In this document: positions 18,035 to 26,825 of the stretch, in pieces
Layout of the letters: the number at the start of each line of letters is the position of its first letter
Position numbering within the stretch: position 1 is the stretch's first letter
Assembly: GCF_014196335.1 (NCBI RefSeq)
Contig: NZ_JACIDM010000002.1
Location: forward strand, 806,001-870,000
From: Brevundimonas lenta
Lineage (GTDB): Bacteria; Pseudomonadota; Alphaproteobacteria; Caulobacterales; Caulobacteraceae
Direction of reading: 5' to 3'
DNA: 64,000 nucleotides
Made by a program: the position numbers and the translations under genes
The notes under the pieces: generated by a model
Told to the model about the DNA's origin: nothing
Databases searched by the model: none
The model's input: only the letters and a program-made list of their open reading frames with translations

Positions 18035-18247
18035 TCAGTTGCCGTCGGCGGAGCCGGTCTTCAGGCGTTGGCGATTGCCCTCGATAGTCTTCCGGCCCTG
18101 GATGGAATCCTTGGCCCGATGGCTCAGCCGGTTGTCGTGGGTCCCGCCCTGCTGGACGTCGGAGGCGCCCAGGGGCTCCCCGTCCTCATCCACGTAATCC
18201 TCAGCCGAGACGAAGGCACGTGGCTCTTCGACGTTCCGATTCGGCAT
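18035..18247 (-). CDS. Small hydrophilic protein, probable general-stress gene
   Basis: 70 aa, highly charged and probably disordered: MPNRNVEEPRAF, then EDYVDEDGEPLG, RLSHRAKDSIQGRKTIEGN and a Ser/Asp end. No cysteine, signal or membrane segment. Start ATG 18247 has AAGGAG eight bases upstream. A GGAAC-N16-GGTT element ends about 29 bases before the ATG, matching the alphaproteobacterial EcfG-type stress promoter. The composition would fit a stress-induced hydrophilin-like protein, but that is inference. Confidence 0.65.
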   Translation of the reverse strand: MPNRNVEEPRAFVSAEDYVDEDGEPLGASDVQQGGTHDNRLSHRAKDSIQGRKTIEGNRQRLKTGSADGN

Positions 18248-18275
18248 CGCAATCTCCTTTGGGTGTCATCCGACA

Positions 18276-18300
18276 AACCCAACGACCGCCTGCTAGTTCC
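18276..18300 (-). promoter_or_regulatory. Probable EcfG/SigT-type stress promoter
   Basis: On the minus strand, GGAAC (18300-18296), 16 bases, GGTT (18279-18276). A start around 18268 gives a leader of about 20 bases before ATG 18247. Matches the known consensus of general-stress ECF sigma factors in Caulobacterales. Confidence 0.6.
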
Positions 18301-18311
18301 GGAAAAGGCGA

Positions 18312-18388
18312 TGGTACGTCCTCTCGGGCTCGAACCGAGGACCCTCTGATTAAAAGTCAGATGCTCTAACCAACTGAGCTAAGGACGC
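18312..18388 (-). tRNA. tRNA-Lys (anticodon TTT)
   Basis: Minus-strand cloverleaf: acceptor GCGTCCT pairs with AGGACGT (one G-T pair), D arm TAGCTCAGTTGGTTAGAG, anticodon stem-loop CTGACTTTTAATCAG with anticodon TTT, T arm CTCGGTTCGAGCCCGAG, discriminator A, and an encoded CCA end (18312-18314). Length 77 with CCA. Confidence 0.97.
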
Positions 18389-18498
18389 ACATCGAACCGG
18401 CCCGCACTTGCGAACCGGCGACGCGCCTTCTGGTTCATAGCGTGGCCGGGGTCAAGCGTCGCCTCGACGCTTATGAACGGACAAGCTAGGCAAGTGGC

Positions 18499-19581
18499 AT
18501 GAAACCCCTCTCCGGCCTGCGCATCCTTGAGTTCGACGGCCTCGGTCCGGTGACCTTCGCCGGCATGGTCCTGGCCGACATGGGAGCCGAAATTCTGCGC
18601 CTGACGCGCAACGCATCGGCCGGGGCGGCGGTCATCAGCGAGGTGGGCGGCGAGGTCATGCATCGCGGTCGCGCCGCCGTCGGCGTCAATCTGAAGGATT
18701 CGGCCGACCACGCCCGCGTGCTGGATCTCATCGCCGGCGCCGATGCCCTGATCGAAGGCTTCCGCCCGGGCGTCATGGAGCGGCTGGGGCTGGGGCCCGA
18801 CATCGTCGCCGCGCGAAACCCCCGCCTGGTCTACGGCCGCATCACCGGCTGGGGCCAGACCGGACCCAAGGCGGATCAGGTCGGGCACGACATCAACTAC
18901 GCCGCCCTGTCCGGCGCCCTGCACCCGATGGGCGAGCCGGACCGCCCGCCTCGCCCGCCCCTGAACCTCGTCGCCGACTACGGCGGCGGGGCCATGTTCC
19001 TGGTCACCGGCGTGCTCGCGGGCCTGCTGGAGGCGAAGACCACCGGCCGGGGACGCGTCGTCGATGCGGCCATGACCGACGGCTCGGCCCTTCTGACCAG
19101 CCTGTTCCACGCCCTGGGCGCGCGCGAGCTGTGGAGCGACACCCGCGGAGCCAATCTTCTGGACGGCGGCGCGCCCTTCTATCGCTGCTACGCCTGTCGC
19201 GACGGCCGCTTCGTCGCGGTCGGCGCGCTGGAGCCGCAGTTCTACGCCGCCCTGATCGCCGGCCTGGGCCTGACGGCCGAAGAGGCGCCCCAGTTCGACA
19301 TGGCCGGCTGGCCCGCCCTGCACGCCCGATTCGAAACCCTGTTCGCCGCTCGCGACCGCGACGACTGGACCGCGCATTTCGAGGGCACGGACGCCTGCGT
19401 CACGCCTGTCCTGACGTTGCACGAGGCCCCGCTGCATCCCCACAACCTGGCGCGAGGGACCTTCGCGCTCCAGCCCGTGCCACAGCCGGCCCCCGCCCCG
19501 CGCTTCGGCCAGACGCCGCCGACGCCCGCGCCGCAGCCGGCCCCTCTCTCGCTGGACGAGGCGCTGAACCTCTGGCGCTGA
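18499..19581 (+). CDS. CaiB/BaiF-family CoA enzyme, alpha-methylacyl-CoA racemase type
   Basis: 360 aa. The family III CoA-transferase fold is clear: MKPLSGLRILEFDGLGPVTFAGMVLADMGAEI, RLGLGPDIVAARNPRLVYGRITGWGQTGP, GHDINYAALSGAL, NLVADYGGGAMFL and VGALEPQFYAAL. His in GHDINY, Asp in VADYGG and Glu in ALEPQF align with the catalytic residues known for alpha-methylacyl-CoA racemase. The most likely role is epimerising 2-methyl-branched acyl-CoA in branched-lipid breakdown. Residues 320-350 are a Pro/Ala-rich stretch. Single gene starting 111 bases from the divergent tRNA-Lys. Confidence 0.85.
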   Translation: MKPLSGLRILEFDGLGPVTFAGMVLADMGAEILRLTRNASAGAAVISEVGGEVMHRGRAAVGVNLKDSADHARVLDLIAGADALIEGFRPGVMERLGLGPDIVAARNPRLVYGRITGWGQTGPKADQVGHDINYAALSGALHPMGEPDRPPRPPLNLVADYGGGAMFLVTGVLAGLLEAKTTGRGRVVDAAMTDGSALLTSLFHALGARELWSDTRGANLLDGGAPFYRCYACRDGRFVAVGALEPQFYAALIAGLGLTAEEAPQFDMAGWPALHARFETLFAARDRDDWTAHFEGTDACVTPVLTLHEAPLHPHNLARGTFALQPVPQPAPAPRFGQTPPTPAPQPAPLSLDEALNLWR

Positions 19582-19715
19582 GACGGTTCGGGAGCCGTCA
19601 CGGAAATTTCTCCGTGCGCGGTCTCTCGCAGGTGGTGACCCGCGCGCGGTTCACAGCTAGAGGCTGAAGCTTGAGCAGACGCGCGCAAGATGCGTCAAAG
19701 CTGAACCGCTCTATT

Positions 19716-19740
19716 GGAACAGGCGAAACGGCCAAGCGTT
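19716..19740 (+). promoter_or_regulatory. Probable EcfG/SigT-type stress promoter
   Basis: GGAAC (19716-19720), 16 bases, CGTT (19737-19740), matching the GGAAC-N16-CGTT stress-sigma consensus. Predicted start near 19748 leaves about 23 bases of leader with GGGGGAGA ahead of ATG 19771. Confidence 0.65.
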
Positions 19741-19770
19741 TGAAGGCCGAATCCGGGGGAGACGCCGAAT

Positions 19771-20034
19771 ATGAAACGCATTGTTGCCCTTCTGGCCCTC
19801 ACCGGCGCTTTCGCGGTCGCTGCATGCGACGATCCGCGCCCGGTCGAGGACGACATGTCGACCGAAATGACGGTCGAAACGCCGGTGGCTCCGGCCGCCG
19901 AAGACGCCGGCGTCCCTGCAGACGCCACCGCGCCGACCACTCCGCCGCCGCCGACCGACTCGACGACCATGCCCTCCGAGAAGCGGACCTCGGAAGAGTC
20001 CGTCCAGCCGGAAAGCGAGACCCTGTTCTACTAG
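19771..20034 (+). CDS. Small acidic lipoprotein
   Basis: 87 aa. Lipobox AVAAC (Cys about residue 19) after MKRIVALLALTGAF; DD at +2/+3. The mature part is low-complexity, rich in Pro, Thr, Ala and Glu (ATAPTTPPPPTDSTT), ending EESVQPESETLFY. It is probably an unstructured surface or periplasmic tether. A GGAAC-N16-CGTT element directly upstream suggests stress-sigma control, and a Shine-Dalgarno GGGGGAGA is present. Together with the 70-aa gene at 18.0 kb it makes two candidate general-stress genes within 2 kb. Confidence 0.75.
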   Translation: MKRIVALLALTGAFAVAACDDPRPVEDDMSTEMTVETPVAPAAEDAGVPADATAPTTPPPPTDSTTMPSEKRTSEESVQPESETLFY

Positions 20035-20127
20035 GCCGCGATCGAGGCGGTTCCCCTGCGGGCGAAGACGGCGGCCGGCGAGCGCGGCCAGTGATTTGGG
20101 CGTTCGCCCGCTGACGAAGGTTCGAGT

Positions 20128-21912
20128 TTGAAGCAAGGGCCCGCCTTCTTCCTGTTCAGCGTGGCGGGCCTGGCCTTCGCGTCCGCCGCAGCGGCCGATC
20201 CGCGCGCCCAGATCCGCGGCGAAATGGACGCCGACCTCCGTGAACAACTGGTCCGGGCGGTGGGCGAAGTCGATGGTCCTCCGGCCAACCGCTTCGAGGC
20301 GCGCGGACGCGCCCGTTCCGCCATGCAGGCGGCCGAAGCGCTGCTGCGGTCCGAAGGCTACTACCAGCCCGTTCTCGAAGACGAGGTCGAGGGCGAAGAG
20401 AACCCGATCGCCATCGTCACCGTCGTGCCCGGCCGTCGCTTCCTCATCGCCAATCCGGCGGTGCGCTGGATCGAACCCGAGCCCGACCCGACGAATGCCG
20501 CCACGGCCATCAGTGAAATGGGACTCACGCCTGGCGATCCGGGCCGCGCCGTCGAGGTGATCGCGGCCGAGGGCCGGATCGTCGCCGGCCTGAACCGCCG
20601 TGGCTACGCCGACGCCAAGGCCGAGCCGCGCCGGGTGGTGGTCGACCACGCGACCTTCAGCGTCCAGCCGACCTACAACATCGCCTCCGGCCAGCTGGTC
20701 CGCCTCGACGGCATCCGGATGGAGACCCGCGGACCGACCAACGCCCAATGGGTCGCGGGCCTGGCGCCCTGGTCCGAGGGCGACGTCTACGATCCCGAGG
20801 ACGTCGCCGAGCTGGAGCGCCGGCTGCTGGACACAGGCGTCTATGACGGCGTCGGCGTGGCCCTCGCCCCCGTCGACCAGACCACCGCCGACGGCCACCG
20901 GCCGATCATCGTCACCCTCACCGACCGCCCGCGCCGCATTCTTGAGGCGGGCGCCACCTTCTCGACCTCCGGCGGCTCCGGCGTCGACGCCCACTGGACC
21001 TGGTACAACCGCTTCGGCCGCGCCGACACCCTGGTCTGGGAAGCCCGGCTGACCGATCTGGACAGCCGGTTGGGCGGCAGTCTCAGCCTGCCGCACTGGC
21101 GCAATCCGGGTCAGACCCTGACCCTGGCCGGCGCGCTGGTGAACGAGGACACCGACGCCTACCGGCGCACCGCCCTGACCGCCTCGGCCGACCTGCGCCA
21201 GCGCCTCGGCAAGACCTCGTGGTTCAGCTACGGCATCGCCCTCGACGCGGGGCGGTACAACGAGAACCGGTTCGATCCCGACACCCAGCAGCCCGTCACC
21301 CTCGACCGCGATCTGGTCATCCTGACCGGCCGCGGCGGCTTCTTCATGGATCGCTCGGACGATCCGCTGAACCCCACCACCGGTTGGCGACTGCTGGCCT
21401 CGGCCCAGCCGACTGCGGTGACCGGCGAGGACACGGTCTTCTTCCTTCGCGCCGAGTCCCAGGCGACGGCCTATATCCCGTTGCAGCAGGCAAAGACCGT
21501 GCTGGCCGGCCGGGTGCGCATCGGTTCGATCGTCGGCGGGTCAGAACTGACGGTCCCCTCCGACCGCCTTTTCTATTCGGGCGGCGGCGGCTCGGTCCGC
21601 GGCTATGAGTTCCAGGGCATCAACCCCCGACTGCCGGACAACACGCCCCGCGGCGGTCTCAGCCTGTTCGAGGCGTCGGCCGAGGTGCGCCGCACCGTCT
21701 GGCGCAATCTTCAGGCCGTGGCCTTCGTCGACGCGGGCGCCATCGGCTTCCAGGAGATTCCGAACCTCAACAACACCCGCTATGGCGCGGGCTTCGGCGT
21801 GCGCTACCTGCTGTCCTTCGGTCCGATCCGCGCCGACATCGCCTTCCCGCTCGACAAGCGTGAGGGCGACGCCGACTTCCAGGTCTACGTCAGCATCGGA
21901 CAGGCGTTTTGA
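20128..21912 (+). CDS. tamA: TamA, outer-membrane Omp85 component of the translocation and assembly module
   Basis: 594 aa. Signal peptide 1-23 (SVAGLAFASAAAA). Residues 30-265 have three POTRA-like repeats (for example GQLVRLDGIRMETRG and YDPEDVAELERRLLDTGVYDGVGVAL). Residues 270-594 form the Omp85 beta barrel with VRGYEFQG near residue 491 and a terminal strand ending in Phe (VYVSIGQAF), as barrel proteins need for Bam recognition. The start is TTG 20128, preceded by GAAGG. The stop overlaps the tamB start (TTGA). Works with TamB in exporting or inserting envelope proteins or lipids. Confidence 0.93.
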   Translation: MKQGPAFFLFSVAGLAFASAAAADPRAQIRGEMDADLREQLVRAVGEVDGPPANRFEARGRARSAMQAAEALLRSEGYYQPVLEDEVEGEENPIAIVTVVPGRRFLIANPAVRWIEPEPDPTNAATAISEMGLTPGDPGRAVEVIAAEGRIVAGLNRRGYADAKAEPRRVVVDHATFSVQPTYNIASGQLVRLDGIRMETRGPTNAQWVAGLAPWSEGDVYDPEDVAELERRLLDTGVYDGVGVALAPVDQTTADGHRPIIVTLTDRPRRILEAGATFSTSGGSGVDAHWTWYNRFGRADTLVWEARLTDLDSRLGGSLSLPHWRNPGQTLTLAGALVNEDTDAYRRTALTASADLRQRLGKTSWFSYGIALDAGRYNENRFDPDTQQPVTLDRDLVILTGRGGFFMDRSDDPLNPTTGWRLLASAQPTAVTGEDTVFFLRAESQATAYIPLQQAKTVLAGRVRIGSIVGGSELTVPSDRLFYSGGGGSVRGYEFQGINPRLPDNTPRGGLSLFEASAEVRRTVWRNLQAVAFVDAGAIGFQEIPNLNNTRYGAGFGVRYLLSFGPIRADIAFPLDKREGDADFQVYVSIGQAF

Positions 21913-24900
21913 CCGAGGTCCCGCCCCCGTCCGACGCGCCTGAAGCGCCCGACACGCCCGCCAAGAAGGCGAAGCGCAAACGCACGCGCCTGCAGGCCCT
22001 GGCCTTCTTCGCGGGCATGGGCCTGGCGGTCCTCGCCGCCGTGCTGGTCGTCGCCCTGGTCGGGGGGCGCATGTACCTGCTGTCCGGACCGGGCCGGGAG
22101 CTGGTCACCAGCTTCGTCGCCGGCAAGAAGGTCGGTCGCTACGGCCGCATCAACGTCGAGGGCGTGAAGGGCGATCTCTTCGACGACTTCACCATCGACC
22201 GCGTCACCATCACCGACGCCAAGGGCGTCTGGCTGGACGCGCGCCAGGTCCGGGTCGACTGGAACTGGTGGCCGCTGGTCACGCGCCGCTTCCACGCCAC
22301 GAACATCGAAGCCGACGTCATCCGGCTGATCCGCCGCCCGGAGGTGGAGCCGCCGACGACCCCGCCGGGCCCGCAGGCCCTGTCCATCGACATCGACCGC
22401 TTCGCCGCCGACGTCGAACTGCTGGAGAATTTCAGCAAGGAATACGGCCGCTGGAACCTGTCCGGCGACGCGAACATCCCGCGCAGCGGGGCCAAGAATT
22501 TCACCGTCAATGCACTCAGCAACAGCCGGCCAGGCGACTATCTGCGGGTTCGCGCCACCCTGGGCGACGATATCGCCGACACCCGTCTGAACCTGCAGGC
22601 CAACGAGGCCGGCGGCGGTCCCATCGCCGGCGCGCTGGGCTATTCGCCGGACGAGCCGTTCCGAGCCTATGCCGTCGTCAACGGGCGCATCGTCGACGCC
22701 ATGGTCCGCACCGGCGACTTCACGCCGCTCAGGATCACCGGCCGCTACGGGCCGAAGGAAGCCCGCATTTCCGGTTTCCTCGACTTCTCGGGCTCGGATC
22801 TGCTGGAGCCGTTCGCGGAGCGGATTGGCCGCACCGCGCGCTTCGGCTTCGCCACCTCGCCCGACCGCGATAGCGATGGCTTGCAAGGCGTCGGCTGGCG
22901 GCTGCTGTCCGACAACCTGAACTCCGGGGCCAGCGGCGAAATCCGGATGAGCGACCGCAGCAGCCCGGACGGCATCCGTCTGGACGTCTCGACCCCGTCC
23001 CTCAGCCGGCTGGTCGGGCGTCCGGCGGCGGGACGGGCCGCCTATGCGGGCCTGTTCAAGGGCGACGCGACCAACTGGACCCTGAACGGGACGGTCGACC
23101 TGATGGGCGTCAACGCCGTCAGCTATCGGGCGCAACGGCTGCAGGGGCCCCTGAACCTCCAGGTCCGCGCCGGGCGCATGGATCTGGAAGGCGACATCCG
23201 GGCCACTGGCGGCTCGACGGCGGGCATTATCGGCGGTCTGCTCGGCGCCCGACCCCGGGTCCAGTTCGAGGCGGTCCGCCAGACCGACGGAGCCATCCTG
23301 CTCGAACGGATCGACGCGGCCGGTCAGGCGATCAAGGTCACCGGCTCGGGCGGGCGCAATCTGATGGGTGGGCTCGGCTTCCGCGGCCAGGTCGACATCA
23401 CCGACGCCTCGAAAATCCATGGCGGCGCCAGCGGAGCCTTCGGCGGCCCGGTCGCCGCCTCGACCACCCGCAGCGGCGCCCCGTGGCGCCTCACCTTCGA
23501 CGCGCGCGGCCGTCGGCTGGCGACCGGTCTGGGCGAGCTCGACCGTCTGCTGGGCCAGACGCCCAGGCTCAAGGCCACCGGCGCGCTCAACAACGGTCGC
23601 ATCGAGATCGAACAGGCCGACCTCACCGGCGCCCAGGGCTCGGCGGGGGCCCGGGGTCTGATCGAGAACGACGGACGCCTGCGTCTGGCCCTGAACTGGA
23701 ACGCGCGCGGCCCCTTCGGCGTCGGCCCGGTGGCGATCGACGGCGCCATGACCGGCGACGGGGCCCTGACCGGCACGCTGGCCCAGCCGCGCGCCGACCT
23801 GCGCGCCGGCTTCGGCCGCGTCAGCGCCGGCGGGCTGACCCTGACCGACGCGGACATGATCCTCAGCTTCCGCCGCGGTCGCGACGCCTCCGACGGACGC
23901 ATCGCCGTCACCGCGGGATCGAACTTCGGTCCCGCCAGGGCCAGCGGCAACTTCTTCCTCGGCGGCGACCGCATCCGCCTGACCGACGTCGATCTGGACG
24001 CCGGCGGCGTCACCGCCCAGGGCGCGATCGCCCTGTCCAACCGCATCCCGTCCAGCGCCGACCTGACCTTCACCGCCCGCCCCGGCGCCTTCCTGGCCTC
24101 CGGCGAGGTCGAGGGCCGCGTGCGCCTGACCGAAGGAGGCGGCGCCGAAACCGCCATCCTCGACGTCAGCGGGCGCAACGTCCGCCTCGCGGGCTCGACC
24201 TGGGTGATCAAGTCGCTGGATCTGAACGGCAGCGGCACGCTCGACCGCCTGCCCTTCACGCTCAAGGCCGACGTCGGCGGGGCCACGCCGGTCTCGTTCG
24301 ACGGCACGGGCGTCTATTCGCGCGACGGCGCGGCGCAGTCCGTCATTCTCGACGGTTCGGGCAGCGTCCGCGACATCGACTTCACCACCCGCAGCCCCGC
24401 TGTGATCGCCTTCGCCGGGGACGGCCGGGTCGCCCGCGTCGATCTGGGCGTCGGCGGCGGCGTGCTGACCGGCGAGTACCGCCAGGATTCCCGCGCCGCC
24501 GTCATCGAGGCCAATCTGACCAGCGTCGAGCTGGGCTCGCTGGCGCCCGATGTGCGCGGCCGCGTCACCGGCAACCTGTCGCTGCGCGGGGCCGGCGACG
24601 ACCTGTCGGGATCGGCCAACGTCAAACTCGAGGACCTGCGCAGCATCGACGCGCCCCGCGGCCTTGAGGTCGACGGCACGGTGACGGCGACTCTCGCCAA
24701 CAACACCCTGCACCTGCAGGCCGAGGCGACCGACGAGACGGCGCTCCAGGCCCGGGCCGACATCACCCTGCCGGTCGAGGCGTCGGCGGCGCCGCTGCGT
24801 CTCGCCATCGCCCGCACCCGCGCCATGGAAGGCGATGTCGCCATCACGGGCCAGATCCAGCCGATCTGGGACCTGCTGCTCGGCGGGGAACGGTCGCTGG

Positions 24901-26141
24901 CCGGCGAGGTCGATGTTCGCGCCAGCCTGGCCGGCACGCTCAACGAGCCGCGCATCAACGGACGCTTCGACCTCAAGGAGGGCGCCTTCCGCGACAACGC
25001 CACGGGCCTGCGGCTGCAGGACATGACCCTGGCCAGCCGCTTCGACGACACCACCGCGCTGATCGAGACCTTCGCAGCGACCGACGGACACGGCGGATCG
25101 GTGGCGGGCAACGGCCGGATCGGGCTGCGGCAGGGATCGGGCTCCAGCTTCCAGCTGGCCCTGACCCGGTTCCGGATCATCGACAATGACCTGGCCGTCG
25201 CCCGCGCCTCCGGTCCGCTGACCGTGGTCCGCGCCGAGGACGGCAACATCCAGCTGGCCGGCCGGATCGACATCGACGACGCCCGCATCAGCGCCAATCC
25301 GCCGGGCTCGAACGGCATCGTCCGCATGGACGTCATCGAGGTGAACCGCCCCGGCGGCGATATCCCCGAAGACGAGCAGAACCGGCCTCGCGGTCCGCAG
25401 ATCGGCCTCGACGTCACCATCCGCTCGCCCGGCGGCGACGTCCGCATCGTCGGGCGCGGCCTGAATGTCGAGATGAGCGTCTTCGCCCGGGTCACCGGCA
25501 CCATCAGCCGCCCCGTCCTGACCGGCAACGCCCGCGTGGTGCGCGGCGACTACGACTTCGCCGGCAAGCGTTTCGTCTTCGACGACAGCGGCACCGTCAG
25601 CCTGTCGACCAATCCGGAGCAGATCCGTCTCAATCTGACGGCCACGCGAGAGGATCCGACGCTGACGGCCACGGTCCGCGTCACCGGCACCGCCGCCCAG
25701 CCCGAGATCGCCCTGAGCTCGACGCCGGTCCTGCCCCAGGACGAGATACTGTCGCAGGTGCTGTTCGGTCGCTCGGCCTCGCAACTGTCGCCGTTCGAGG
25801 CGGCCCAGCTGGCGGCGGGCGTGGCCTCGCTCGCGGGCGGCGGCGGCTTTGATGTGATCGGAAATCTGCGCGAGCTGGCCGGACTGGACCGTCTGTCCTT
25901 CGGCGGCGAGGCGTCGAGCATGACCGTCGCCGGCGGGCGCTACATCAGCGACAACGTCTATCTGGAGATCATCGGCGGCGGCGAGGGCGGCGGCGAGGTC
26001 AACGTCGAATGGCGCGTGCGCCGCAACGTGACCGTCAGTTCCTCCGTCACGGCGGAGGGCGACACCAATATTTCGATCCGCTGGCGCCGGCAGTCGCGGC
26101 AACCCGGAACGGCCCGAGAGGACCGGCGGCAGAGCCGCTGA
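21909..26141 (+). CDS. tamB: TamB, AsmA-like inner-membrane component of the translocation and assembly module
   Basis: 1410 aa. A basic cytoplasmic N-terminus (KKAKRKRTR) and one membrane anchor at residues 30-55 are followed by a very long periplasmic repeat of beta strands, the TamB/AsmA groove expected to bridge the periplasm and carry lipid or unfolded protein. The C-terminal DUF490 region (about 1060-1410) includes GDYDFAGKRFVFDDSGTV and DEILSQVLFGRSASQLSPFE. TTG start at 21909 overlaps the tamA stop, the usual tamA-tamB order. Length is typical for alphaproteobacteria. Confidence 0.94.
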   Translation: MTEVPPPSDAPEAPDTPAKKAKRKRTRLQALAFFAGMGLAVLAAVLVVALVGGRMYLLSGPGRELVTSFVAGKKVGRYGRINVEGVKGDLFDDFTIDRVTITDAKGVWLDARQVRVDWNWWPLVTRRFHATNIEADVIRLIRRPEVEPPTTPPGPQALSIDIDRFAADVELLENFSKEYGRWNLSGDANIPRSGAKNFTVNALSNSRPGDYLRVRATLGDDIADTRLNLQANEAGGGPIAGALGYSPDEPFRAYAVVNGRIVDAMVRTGDFTPLRITGRYGPKEARISGFLDFSGSDLLEPFAERIGRTARFGFATSPDRDSDGLQGVGWRLLSDNLNSGASGEIRMSDRSSPDGIRLDVSTPSLSRLVGRPAAGRAAYAGLFKGDATNWTLNGTVDLMGVNAVSYRAQRLQGPLNLQVRAGRMDLEGDIRATGGSTAGIIGGLLGARPRVQFEAVRQTDGAILLERIDAAGQAIKVTGSGGRNLMGGLGFRGQVDITDASKIHGGASGAFGGPVAASTTRSGAPWRLTFDARGRRLATGLGELDRLLGQTPRLKATGALNNGRIEIEQADLTGAQGSAGARGLIENDGRLRLALNWNARGPFGVGPVAIDGAMTGDGALTGTLAQPRADLRAGFGRVSAGGLTLTDADMILSFRRGRDASDGRIAVTAGSNFGPARASGNFFLGGDRIRLTDVDLDAGGVTAQGAIALSNRIPSSADLTFTARPGAFLASGEVEGRVRLTEGGGAETAILDVSGRNVRLAGSTWVIKSLDLNGSGTLDRLPFTLKADVGGATPVSFDGTGVYSRDGAAQSVILDGSGSVRDIDFTTRSPAVIAFAGDGRVARVDLGVGGGVLTGEYRQDSRAAVIEANLTSVELGSLAPDVRGRVTGNLSLRGAGDDLSGSANVKLEDLRSIDAPRGLEVDGTVTATLANNTLHLQAEATDETALQARADITLPVEASAAPLRLAIARTRAMEGDVAITGQIQPIWDLLLGGERSLAGEVDVRASLAGTLNEPRINGRFDLKEGAFRDNATGLRLQDMTLASRFDDTTALIETFAATDGHGGSVAGNGRIGLRQGSGSSFQLALTRFRIIDNDLAVARASGPLTVVRAEDGNIQLAGRIDIDDARISANPPGSNGIVRMDVIEVNRPGGDIPEDEQNRPRGPQIGLDVTIRSPGGDVRIVGRGLNVEMSVFARVTGTISRPVLTGNARVVRGDYDFAGKRFVFDDSGTVSLSTNPEQIRLNLTATREDPTLTATVRVTGTAAQPEIALSSTPVLPQDEILSQVLFGRSASQLSPFEAAQLAAGVASLAGGGGFDVIGNLRELAGLDRLSFGGEASSMTVAGGRYISDNVYLEIIGGGEGGGEVNVEWRVRRNVTVSSSVTAEGDTNISIRWRRQSRQPGTAREDRRQSR

Positions 26142-26142
26142 G

Positions 26143-26180
26143 CAAAACAGAACGGGCGGCGATCGCGAGACCGCCGCCCG
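26143..26180 (-). terminator. Rho-independent terminator of the minus-strand membrane protein
   Basis: Nine-base stem CGGGCGGCG (26153-26161) with CGCCGCCCG (26172-26180). On the minus strand it is followed by TTCTGTTTTG. It may also stop tamB transcription, although the plus side has only a weak T tract. Confidence 0.7.
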
Positions 26181-26192
26181 AACTTTCAGTCC

Positions 26193-26720
26193 TTACCGCG
26201 CGGCTTCGAAGCGCAGCTTGTCCAGTTTCGCAGCGCCGCGGATGCCCGCGATGTGCAGGACCATCTGGATCACCAGGATGATCAGGCCGATCACCACCTG
26301 CCACATCGGCGTGGCGGCGGTTTCAGGCATGTTCGGGCTGCCGGCCATCACCAGTCCGAAGATTCCCGAGACCAGGCCGAACGCGACCAGGATCACGAAG
26401 ATGATCGGGATGACGATATTGGGCTTGGCCCACTGCACCAGGCCGATGACCAGCTGAATGACGACCAGGCCGACGGACAGCCACAGAGCGAACTGGGTCA
26501 GCGGTCCGGCCATTCCGGCCATCTCCGGGGTTTCGGCCGAGGCCTGGGCCATGGCGGCCTCCATGACGGCCTGACCGGCGGTCATGATGTAGATGATCCC
26601 GACGAGGCCCCACGCGACGCCCAGAAAAATGGCGATCGCGCTGGCGCGGGCGGCGGCCGTGGCCTCCGCCTCGGTCTTGATCAGCGATGTCGGATTCATC
26701 GCCTTCGTCCAGTCAGTCAT
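26193..26720 (-). CDS. Four-helix membrane protein of unknown function
   Basis: 175 aa. Hydrophobic segments at about 28-50, 78-98, 102-125 and 138-158, with a Met-rich loop (MEAAMAQASAETPEMAGMAG) between the first two. The N-terminus is polar (MTDWTKAMNPTSLIKTEAEA), the C-terminus basic (RGAAKLDKLRFEAAR). No family recognised. The Met-rich loop could bind metal, but there is no further support. Ends at a good terminator shared with tamB; the divergent M20 hydrolase begins 105 bases away. Confidence 0.75.
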   Translation of the reverse strand: MTDWTKAMNPTSLIKTEAEATAAARASAIAIFLGVAWGLVGIIYIMTAGQAVMEAAMAQASAETPEMAGMAGPLTQFALWLSVGLVVIQLVIGLVQWAKPNIVIPIIFVILVAFGLVSGIFGLVMAGSPNMPETAATPMWQVVIGLIILVIQMVLHIAGIRGAAKLDKLRFEAAR

Positions 26721-26825
26721 CCAGTGTCCTCCCTTGGATAGGGGGAAAGGGTTACCCGGACTCGTCCCGAGTCGGAAGTTACGCTCGCTTCACCTTTGCC
26801 GCCGGCCCGGCTAGGGTCCGGCCGC

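Noticed and set aside
18312..18388. Integration site at tRNA-Lys
   Set aside because: No repeat of the tRNA 3' end and no integrase in the window.
21885..26102. Very long minus-strand open frame opposite tamB
   Set aside because: A GC-rich antisense shadow of tamB; Asp/Gly/Ala/Arg-rich with no domain.
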